A stretch of DNA of 11,540 nt from CAZKMM01 sp964553915 (lineage in GTDB: Bacteria; RBG-13-61-14; DRUE01): the NCBI GenBank assembly GCA_964553915.1, contig CAZKMM010000084.1:1-11540 (forward strand). Direction: 5' to 3'. Of the stretch, positions 6,110 to 11,540 are shown piece after piece. Below the pieces are notes generated by a model that saw only the letters and a program-made list of their open reading frames with translations, did not search any database and was not told the DNA's origin. Within the stretch, counting starts at the first letter, position 1. Each line of letters opens with the position of its first letter. The position numbers and the translations under genes are program-made.

Positions 6110-7480
6110 ATGAAGCTGAGCAGAAGAAATTTTCTCAAAGGAACTGCTCTGGGCGGTGCCGGACTTTTAATTAAGAATCCAGCCCGGGCAAAACTTTTCA
6201 GCCAAAGACCAAATTTTATCTTCATCTTATCCGATGACCACCGCTGGGATTATCTCTCCTGTGCGGGTCATCCCTTTTTAAAAACTTCTGCTCTGGACCG
6301 TCTGGCAAAAGAAGGGGTAAGGTTTACCAATGCCTTTGTCACCACTTCTCTTTGCTCTCCGAGCCGGGCAAGCTTTCTTACCGGACAATATGTGCATAAT
6401 CACCGCATCACCAGAAACGGCTCTTTGGTGGGAAGACTGCCCCGAACCTTTTTAGAGCTTCTCCATTCCGCGGGCTATCAAACCGCTTTTGTCGGGAAAT
6501 GGCACATTGGCGGATTTAAGGTTCCCCAGCCCAAAGGAGTGGATTATCTGGTTACCTTTATCAGTCAGGGGCTTTACTATAACTGTCCGCTGATTGTTCA
6601 GGGCAAGCAGGTTAAAACTAAGAAATATATCACCGAGGAATTAACTGATTATGCCCTCCGCTTCCTGGAAACCAGGGACAGGCAAAAGCCCTTTTTCCTA
6701 TATCTTTCCCATAAAGCAGTGCACGCTCCGTTCCAGCCTCCGGATGAGCTTAAAGACCTGTTTAAGACTCAAGAAATCTACCTCCCGGCTGAAGCTGAAG
6801 AAAAAGGCTTAAAGCCTTATTTTGACTATATGCATTTAACCGCGGTGGGGAAAAAGCAGGATTTGAAAGATACCATTCGGGGATACTGCTCTGCGATTTA
6901 TAAGCTTGACCAGGAGATTGGCAGGCTTTTAAAGGCTCTGGACCAGCTCGACCTGGCAGAAAATACCGTGGTGATTTATACCAGTGATAATGGGTTTTTA
7001 TGGGGAGAGCACCGCCTGTTTGATAAAAGATGGGCTTATGAGGAATCCATCCGGATTCCTTTTCTGGTTCGGGCACCGGGGATTGTTAAGAATCCGGGCA
7101 GGGAAATAGATGAGCTGGTGCTCAATATAGACCTGGCTCCCACGGTGCTGGAGCTGGCAGGAATCTCTTTCCCCAAATCTATTCAGGGAAAGAGCTTTGC
7201 CCCACTGCTTGGGGAAAAATCCCCTGGGTGGCGAGAGGATTTTCTTTATGAATATTTCTATGATGAATATTACAATGTCCCTCCTATGCTGGCGGTGAGA
7301 ACCAGAGAGTGGAAATATATCCGGTATCGCTATCATTTAAGAGCTGAGGAGCTGTATTACTTAAAAGAGGACCCCGGGGAGCAAAACAATTTAGCTGATG
7401 CTCCTGAATATCAGGAGCAGAAGCAAAGGCTGAGCCAGAGGCTGGAGCAACTCTTAAAAGAAACCGGATTTAAGAACTGA
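6110..7480 (+). CDS. Tat-exported sulfatase (S1 family, Cys-type)
   Basis: A 456-residue sulfatase. The N-terminus carries a twin-arginine signal, SRRNFLKG (residues 4-11), followed by a Gly/Ala/Leu-rich stretch and NPARA (23-27). The sulfatase signature is LCSPSRASFLTG (81-92). Cys82, Pro84 and Arg86 form CxPxR, in which the Cys becomes formylglycine. Other active-site residues are Asp42-Asp43 after the first strand, Lys130/His132 in GKWH, His201/His205 in SHKAVHAPF, Asp293/Asn294 in TSDNG and Lys306 in FDKRWAYEES. The C-terminal subdomain has REWKYIRY and LYYLKEDPGEQNNLAD, normal for S1 enzymes. It would hydrolyse sulfate esters, probably on a glycan; the subfamily cannot be fixed here. A formylglycine-generating enzyme must be encoded elsewhere. 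Tat export would let modification and folding occur in the cytoplasm (inference). A weak purine-rich site (AGAGAG) precedes the ATG. Confidence 0.93.
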   Translation: MKLSRRNFLKGTALGGAGLLIKNPARAKLFSQRPNFIFILSDDHRWDYLSCAGHPFLKTSALDRLAKEGVRFTNAFVTTSLCSPSRASFLTGQYVHNHRITRNGSLVGRLPRTFLELLHSAGYQTAFVGKWHIGGFKVPQPKGVDYLVTFISQGLYYNCPLIVQGKQVKTKKYITEELTDYALRFLETRDRQKPFFLYLSHKAVHAPFQPPDELKDLFKTQEIYLPAEAEEKGLKPYFDYMHLTAVGKKQDLKDTIRGYCSAIYKLDQEIGRLLKALDQLDLAENTVVIYTSDNGFLWGEHRLFDKRWAYEESIRIPFLVRAPGIVKNPGREIDELVLNIDLAPTVLELAGISFPKSIQGKSFAPLLGEKSPGWREDFLYEYFYDEYYNVPPMLAVRTREWKYIRYRYHLRAEELYYLKEDPGEQNNLADAPEYQEQKQRLSQRLEQLLKETGFKN

Positions 7481-7487
7481 ATTTTTC

Positions 7488-7516
7488 TTGACAAGCTTCA
7501 AGCAAGCGGTTAAAAT
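7488..7516 (+). promoter_or_regulatory. Strong promoter of the LysM lipoprotein gene
   Basis: TTGACA at 7488-7493 and TAAAAT at 7511-7516 are separated by exactly 17 nt. This is a full -35 match and a 5/6 -10 match at optimal spacing. The leader would be about 30 nt and contains a strong Shine-Dalgarno (AAAGGAGGTG, 7538-7547). Together with the terminator at 8165-8198 this defines a single-gene unit that is probably well expressed. Confidence 0.75.
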
Positions 7517-7553
7517 TTTAAAACAAGGTCCAATCTAAAAGGAGGTGGGCAAA

Positions 7554-8141
7554 ATGAAAAAAATAGGATGGCTTTTAACCGCATTGTTTTTGGGCTTGGG
7601 CTTGATTCTTGCCAGTTGCGCCCAGAAACCTACCGCGGAGCTGGAAAAAGCAGAAACCGCTTTAACAAAAGCGAAGGAAGCTGGAGCCCCGGAATGGGCA
7701 CCAGACCGGTATCAGTCTGCTGAGAGTAAGCTAAATGAGGGAAAAGAGCTAATGGATGAAGGAAAATACAAGAAGGCAAAGACCACACTGGAGGAATCCG
7801 CACAGCTGGCAGAATTAGCTCGCCAGGAAGCAATCGCTGCTAAGCAATCCGGGGAGGCGAAAAAAGAAGAGCCCAAACCAGCACCGGTGCAAGCTCCGGC
7901 GGTAAAAACCGAGCACACCGTGGTTAAAAGTGAATGCCTGTGGAAGATTGCCGGCTATGAGGATGTTTACGGCGACCCCTTCCAGTGGCCCCTGATTTAT
8001 GAAGCCAATCGCGACCAGATTAAAGACCCGGACCTGATTTATCCCGGGCAGGTCTTTACAATTCCGAGAGATGTGCCTTTAGAAAAAATCAAAGAGGCAC
8101 GCAAAAAAGCCGGAGCTCCTGCTCCTTACCTGCCTCCGGAA
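7554..8141 (+). CDS. LysM-domain lipoprotein with DUF4398-like helical region
   Basis: A 196-residue envelope protein; the stop codon is 8142-8144. MKK plus a hydrophobic stretch ends in the lipobox LASC, so Cys22 is the lipidated residue. Residues 28-95 form an Ala/Lys/Glu-rich helical segment (ETALTKAKEAGAPEWAPD, then DEGKYKKAKTTLEES) resembling DUF4398/TPR-like lipoproteins. A Pro/Ala/Lys-rich linker (about 100-118) follows. Residues 120-171 form a LysM domain: HTVVKSECLWKIA, FQWPLIYEANRDQI, DPDLIYPGQVFTIP. LysM binds peptidoglycan or related glycans, so the protein probably ties the outer membrane to the cell wall. The start is ATG 7554, 8 nt after GGAGG. A GTG at 7545 lies inside that Shine-Dalgarno and is rejected. 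It has its own promoter and terminator, so no operon partner points to a special role. Confidence 0.88.
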
Positions 8142-8164
8142 TAAAAACTTTTTGAATCCAGGAT

Positions 8165-8198
8165 AAAAAGCCAGCCCTCGGCTGGGGGCTGGCTTTTT
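8165..8198 (+). terminator. Rho-independent terminator of the LysM lipoprotein gene
   Basis: AAAAAGCCAGCCC (8165-8177) pairs perfectly with GGGCTGGCTTTTT (8186-8198) across an 8-nt loop. The 13-bp stem has a G/C-rich core and ends in a T run, with another T run at about 8202-8206. It begins 20 nt after the lipoprotein stop codon and separates that gene from uvrC. Confidence 0.93.
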
Positions 8199-8267
8199 GT
8201 ATTTTTGAGCCTGAGGATTTGAATAATTCTGGAATCTTTAGCGGGCATATTTCATAATAATACTAAA

Positions 8268-10127
8268 ATGAACCATCTTGAGGAAAAGCTGGAAAATCTT
8301 CCCAGTCAGCCCGGGGTTTATCTTTTTCGGGACGAGAGAGGAGAGGTGATTTATATTGGCAAAGCCAAAAACCTCCGCCAGCGAGTTCGGGCTTATTTCA
8401 GCGATACAGATACCAGATTTTTAGTCAGATTTTTAAAACCGAAAATTTCTGACCTGGAATTCATCCTCACGGACACGGAAAAAGAAGCCCTGATTTTAGA
8501 AAACCATCTGATCAAGAAATATCAGCCCCGGTATAATATCCGGCTTCGGGATGATAAAACCTATTTTCATCTCCGGCTTACCACCAGTGAGAAATTTCCC
8601 CGCCTGCTTTTGGTGCGAAGACCGAAAAAATCCCAGGACCTGATTTTCGGACCCTTTGCCTCTGCCAAAAAAGTCCGGGAAACCATTAAGGTGCTTCAGG
8701 GAATCTTCCCCTTAAGAAGATGCACCACCAGAAATTTCCAGCATCGCACCCGCCCCTGCGTTAATTATGAAATTGGCAAATGCTCGGCTCCCTGTGCCGG
8801 GAAAATCTCTGAGCAGGACTATCAAAAAATTGTGGAGCAGGTGATTAAGTTTTTAAAGGGAGAGGGAAAAGAGCTGATTAATCAGCTGGAAGCGGAAATG
8901 AAAAAGTCCGCCGAGAACCTGGAGTTTGAAAAAGCCAGTCGGCTCCGGGACCAGATTCAGGCAATAAGAGACAGCCTGGAAAAACAAAAAGTAGAGGTGA
9001 ACCTGCCAGTGGACCGGGACACTATCGGATATTACCGCCGGGCAGACCGGGTAGCAATTTACCGGCTTGGGTATCGCCAGGGAAAACTCCTTAGCGGTCA
9101 GGTAAAAATTTTAAAAAAGGTTCAGCTGGAAGACCGGGAGGTTTTAAGCTCCTTTTTAAAGCAATTTTATCCGGAGCAAAGTTTTATTCCTCAGGAAATT
9201 CTCCTTCCCTTTCCGGTGGAAGACCAGAATTTAATTCAGGAATATCTCCAGGAAAAAGCAAAACATAAAGTAGAGATTCTTATTCCGGAGCGGGGAGAAA
9301 AGCGGGCACAGGTGGAGCTGGCAAATCAAAATGCTTTAAAAGCTCTGGAAGCGAGCGAGGAGGAAAAGAAGCTCCGCCAGGATGCTCTGGAGGAGCTTAA
9401 AAAAATTTTCCGCCTGGCTAAAACCCCGGAATGGATAGAATGCTATGATATTTCCAATCTGGGAGAAAAGCTGGCGGTAGGCTCTATGGTAAAGTTCCTT
9501 TCCGGCGAGCCGGACCCGAGCGGATACCGGAGGTATAGAATCAAAGGAGTATCCACCCAGAATGATTATGAGATGATGAAAGAGGTTCTGAGCAGGAGGT
9601 TTCAGAGAGCACTGCGGGAAAATCAACCGCTTCCAGATTTGATTATTCTGGATGGGGGAAAGGGGCAGTTAAATATTGCCCGGAAGGTGCTTTCTGAGCT
9701 GGGCATAGAACAGGTGGCAGTGGTTTCTGTGGCAAAGGAGCGGGAGATTAAATCCAGCCAGGGAGCAGAAAAAAAGCCAGAACGGGTTTATCTTCCCGGG
9801 ATTAAAGACCCGATTCGGATTAAATCCTCCCCTGCCCTGCATCTATTGACCCGAATCCGGGATGAGGCGCATCGCTTTGCTTTAAGCTATCACCGCCAGC
9901 TTCGGCGTAAGTTTGCCACCCGCTCGGTTCTTCTGGAAATCCCCGGAATCGGAGAAAAAAAGCAAAAGGCACTGCTTCGGCATTTTGGTTCTTTAAAAAA
10001 AATCCAAGAGGCAAGTATAGAAGAATTAACCCGGATTCCGGGAATCAACCGAAGAGATGCTCAGGAGATTATCAGGTTTTTTTCTCAGCTAAAAAATCGC
10101 ACGCCGGATTCTCTTTACAGAAACTGA
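8268..10127 (+). CDS. uvrC: UvrC, excinuclease ABC subunit C
   Basis: A 619-residue protein, close to the usual UvrC length (about 600). The N-terminal GIY-YIG nuclease domain reads GVYLFRDERGEVIYIGKAKNLRQRV (residues 16-40) and makes the 3' incision. RRCTTRNF, RPCVNYEIGKCSAPCAG (150-178) holds four cysteines (152, 164, 172, 176), the set reported as an iron-sulfur site in UvrC. A UVR domain for UvrB contact follows (about 203-240, NLEFEKASRLRDQI). The RNase H-like domain for the 5' incision has Asp394 (ECYDISN), Asp433 (QNDYEMM), Asp462 (LDGGKGQL) and His535 (RDEAHRFAL). The C-terminus has tandem helix-hairpin-helix motifs (LLEIPGIGEKK, LTRIPGINRRD). It acts with UvrA/UvrB in nucleotide excision repair. 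There is no Shine-Dalgarno. CATAAT at 8253-8258 ends 9 nt before the ATG and could be a -10 of a leaderless message, but no good -35 is seen. Its stop lies 1 nt from the convergent gene's likely stop. Confidence 0.98.
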   Translation: MNHLEEKLENLPSQPGVYLFRDERGEVIYIGKAKNLRQRVRAYFSDTDTRFLVRFLKPKISDLEFILTDTEKEALILENHLIKKYQPRYNIRLRDDKTYFHLRLTTSEKFPRLLLVRRPKKSQDLIFGPFASAKKVRETIKVLQGIFPLRRCTTRNFQHRTRPCVNYEIGKCSAPCAGKISEQDYQKIVEQVIKFLKGEGKELINQLEAEMKKSAENLEFEKASRLRDQIQAIRDSLEKQKVEVNLPVDRDTIGYYRRADRVAIYRLGYRQGKLLSGQVKILKKVQLEDREVLSSFLKQFYPEQSFIPQEILLPFPVEDQNLIQEYLQEKAKHKVEILIPERGEKRAQVELANQNALKALEASEEEKKLRQDALEELKKIFRLAKTPEWIECYDISNLGEKLAVGSMVKFLSGEPDPSGYRRYRIKGVSTQNDYEMMKEVLSRRFQRALRENQPLPDLIILDGGKGQLNIARKVLSELGIEQVAVVSVAKEREIKSSQGAEKKPERVYLPGIKDPIRIKSSPALHLLTRIRDEAHRFALSYHRQLRRKFATRSVLLEIPGIGEKKQKALLRHFGSLKKIQEASIEELTRIPGINRRDAQEIIRFFSQLKNRTPDSLYRN

Positions 10128-10128
10128 A

Positions 10129-10393
10129 TCAGGGCTTTCCTGCTCCCGGGGGCATATTCTGGGGCATCATCGGCATCATTGGAAGCTCCTGAATTTGATA
10201 GCCTGAAGGAATTNNNNNNNNNNNNNNNNNNNNNNNNNNNNNNNNNNNNNNNNNNNNNNNNNNNNNNNNNNNNNNNNNNNNNNNNNNNNNNNNNNNNNNN
10301 NNNNNNNNNNNNNTTGGGAGTAGAGGGCTTTTGCTGGGCTAACAGGCTCAGGGCAAGCAAGAAGAAAATCGCCCCGGAAATTATTTTTTTCAT
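10129..10393 (-). CDS. Small exported protein with Met/Pro-rich C-terminus, interrupted by an assembly gap
   Basis: The minus strand from ATG 10393 gives MKKIISGAIFFLLALSLLAQQKPSTP, a Sec signal peptide likely cut after LLA (about residue 19). AAAGGAG (10407-10401) lies 7 nt upstream, and the gene begins 13 nt after the stop of the enolase-superfamily gene, so they are probably one operon. The middle is lost in 100 Ns. Past the gap, the frame that looks most like a real C-terminus reads GYQIQELPMMPMMPQNMPPGAGKP and stops at 10131-10129, 1 nt from the uvrC stop. The frame that is open if the Ns are taken as exactly 100 bases instead overlaps uvrC and has an ordinary composition. The N count is probably a placeholder, so frame across the gap is not known. 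It is also possible that the two flanks belong to different genes. I do not recognise the family. The Met/Pro-rich tail may be low-complexity or metal-binding (speculation). Confidence 0.6.
10214..10313. other. Assembly gap (100 Ns)
   Basis: Exactly 100 unknown bases, the usual placeholder for a scaffold gap of unknown length. It falls inside the small exported protein gene. Flanks are AATT on the left and TTGGGAG on the right. A repetitive coding stretch in that gene could have broken the assembly. Confidence 0.98.
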
Positions 10394-10406
10394 CGTCCTT
10401 CTCCTT

Positions 10407-11540
10407 TCAAAGCTCTTCTCCAAATTTTTTGATTTTTTCCCAATCCAGCTCCACGCCCAAGCCCGGAGCCTGGGGGAGCTGAACATAACCCTCCTGGTCT
10501 ATTTCTATCGGCTCGGTGAGCATAAAATCCCGGGCAGAAGGAATCCATCCTGGAGGTTCATAAGGGAATTCACAGTAAGGGCAATTGGGACAGCTTGCCA
10601 TCAGTTGGAGATTAGCCACCAGTCCCAAGCCGTTGGTCCAGGTATGAGGGGAAAATTCCAGACTATAAGCTTCTGCCATTCCTGCCACTTTTTTGGCATT
10701 TAAGATTCCGGTGCTTAAAGTGACATCTGGCTGAATTATATCCAGGCATCCCCGGCTGACCAGGTCCCGAAATTCGTAGAGGTCAACATTAAATTCTCCG
10801 CTGGCAATGGGCACGGTGGTGCTCTTTCTCAATTGGGCATAACCATCATAATCCTGTTTGTAAAGCGGTTCTTCCAGCCAGCGGATGTTAAACTCTTCCA
10901 GTGCCTTTGCGGTTTCCATTGCCCGCTTTAAGCTCCAGCGAGGATAGGGACCAAAGCCGTGAATCGGCCAGCCCTGATTAGCATCCACCATAATCACCAT
11001 CTCATCTCCTACCGCCTTCCTTACTGTCTCCACCAGGTAAATATCATCTTTCATTTCCATATTTTTCAGCCGAAGCTTAACTGCCTTAAATCCCTGCTCT
11101 TTTAAAGCAATTACCTCTTCTGCCCGTTTTCCCGGAGGATGAAGCTCGCCAGTGGAAGCATAAGCCGGAAGTTTATCCGGACCCCCTCCCAAAAGCTTAT
11201 AAATCGGCTGACCCGTAGCTTTCCCGATAATATCCCAGAGGGCAATCTCCACAAACCAGGCTTTATACCCGAGAAACAAAGCACTTCTTAATACCCGAAT
11301 AAAATCCTCTACCAGAAAAGGGTCCCGGTTTAAAAGGAAAGGACGAAGCAGGCTGACCAGGGCTTTTGCCTCATCCAAAAATCCCACCCCGGCACTGTAT
11401 CCGCTGATGCCTTCATCAGTTTTCACCTCAATAATCAAGCAGGTATTATTGTTCTGGGGAAAACCGGGAATCCAGGTGGGATAAAAAGTCGCAGGAAGCG
11501 GATAATGACAGAGCCAGGCAGAGACCTCGGTAATCTTCAT
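10407..11540 (-). CDS. Enolase-superfamily enzyme, mandelate racemase subgroup (sugar-acid dehydratase-like)
   Basis: A 377-residue protein starting MKITEVSAWL at the right edge; this is a typical family start, so it is probably complete. The N-terminal capping domain (about 1-120) ends in ALWDIIGKATGQPIYKLLGG (100-119). The barrel carries KLR (Lys155, Arg157), VDANQGW (Asp186, Asn188), WLEEP (Glu223/224), ASGEF (Glu249), QPDV (Asp272), SPHTW (His299) and CEFPYEPPGW (Glu324). The Asp/Glu/Glu set binds Mg2+. The Asp272-His299 dyad and the Lys/Arg pair are the general bases expected in the mandelate racemase subgroup, which mostly racemises or dehydrates sugar acids. Exact substrate is not assignable. 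CPNCPYC (317-323) adds three closely spaced cysteines beside the Glu324 segment. The gene precedes the small exported protein by 13 nt. Its promoter lies outside the window. Confidence 0.9.
   Translation of the reverse strand: MKITEVSAWLCHYPLPATFYPTWIPGFPQNNNTCLIIEVKTDEGISGYSAGVGFLDEAKALVSLLRPFLLNRDPFLVEDFIRVLRSALFLGYKAWFVEIALWDIIGKATGQPIYKLLGGGPDKLPAYASTGELHPPGKRAEEVIALKEQGFKAVKLRLKNMEMKDDIYLVETVRKAVGDEMVIMVDANQGWPIHGFGPYPRWSLKRAMETAKALEEFNIRWLEEPLYKQDYDGYAQLRKSTTVPIASGEFNVDLYEFRDLVSRGCLDIIQPDVTLSTGILNAKKVAGMAEAYSLEFSPHTWTNGLGLVANLQLMASCPNCPYCEFPYEPPGWIPSARDFMLTEPIEIDQEGYVQLPQAPGLGVELDWEKIKKFGEEL

Noticed and set aside
7545..7547. GTG as start of the LysM lipoprotein
   Set aside because: It is part of the Shine-Dalgarno AAAGGAGGTG; ATG 7554 is at normal spacing and begins a proper MKK lipoprotein signal.
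10080..10135. Terminator between uvrC and the convergent small gene
   Set aside because: Only a short dyad (CTGAATCAG) spans the stops; no stem-loop with T run is visible.
10115..10486. Minus-strand frame of 123 codons beginning inside the enolase-superfamily gene
   Set aside because: The start at 10486 overlaps the upstream gene by 80 nt, whereas ATG 10393 has a Shine-Dalgarno and starts a signal peptide. The joined frame depends on the Ns being exactly 100.
10179..10703. Plus-strand open frame through the Ns
   Set aside because: It is antisense to the signal-peptide gene and the enolase-superfamily gene, and its reading frame across the gap is arbitrary.

Overview
The window looks like a stretch of chromosome from an uncultivated, probably Gram-negative bacterium. 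Bacterial family proteins, a lipoprotein signal, a Tat-exported sulfatase and sigma-70-like promoters support this. A run of exactly 100 Ns suggests a scaffolded draft or metagenome assembly. The style (secreted sulfatase, enolase-superfamily sugar-acid dehydratase, UxaA-type hydro-lyase) recalls polysaccharide- or sugar-acid-using lineages such as Aminicenantes/Acidobacteriota, Planctomycetes or related candidate phyla. That placement is a guess, because no taxonomic marker is present beyond uvrC.

Layout. (1) 1-3594, envelope glycosylation: a DPM/ALG5-like GT2 glycosyltransferase (minus strand, cut by the left edge), a divergent class I methyltransferase (plus), then a minus-strand pair made of a small cyclophilin-like-fold protein and a GT39/ArnT-type multispanning glycosyltransferase. 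(2) 3759-6048, plus-strand operon: a secreted endonuclease/exonuclease/phosphatase-family (EEP) protein overlaps the small SAF subunit of a two-subunit UxaA-family hydro-lyase, which abuts the large subunit. (3) 6110-7480: a Tat-signal, Cys-type S1 sulfatase with its own near-consensus promoter. (4) 7554-8144: a monocistronic LysM lipoprotein with clear promoter and terminator. (5) 8268-10127: uvrC. (6) 10129-11540, minus strand: an enolase-superfamily (mandelate racemase type) enzyme followed 13 nt later by a small exported Met/Pro-rich protein interrupted by the assembly gap.

How it fits together (inference). The GT2 enzyme could load a sugar onto a polyprenyl phosphate, and the GT39-like enzyme could use such a lipid-linked sugar at the outer face of the membrane. 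The sulfatase, UxaA-type hydro-lyase and mandelate-racemase-type enzyme would suit desulfation and dehydration of sugar acids from sulfated polymers. No transporter, kinase, aldolase or regulator in the window proves such a pathway.

The most notable non-coding signal is a recurring promoter geometry. Several genes without a Shine-Dalgarno have a -10-like box ending only 7-9 nt before the start codon, suggesting leaderless transcripts. Genes with longer leaders, or inside operons, mostly carry Shine-Dalgarno sequences. Two inverted repeats sit at putative promoters (729-773 and 3698-3723). No tRNA, rRNA, CRISPR array or insertion sequence was seen. No gene-free stretch exceeds 300 bases.
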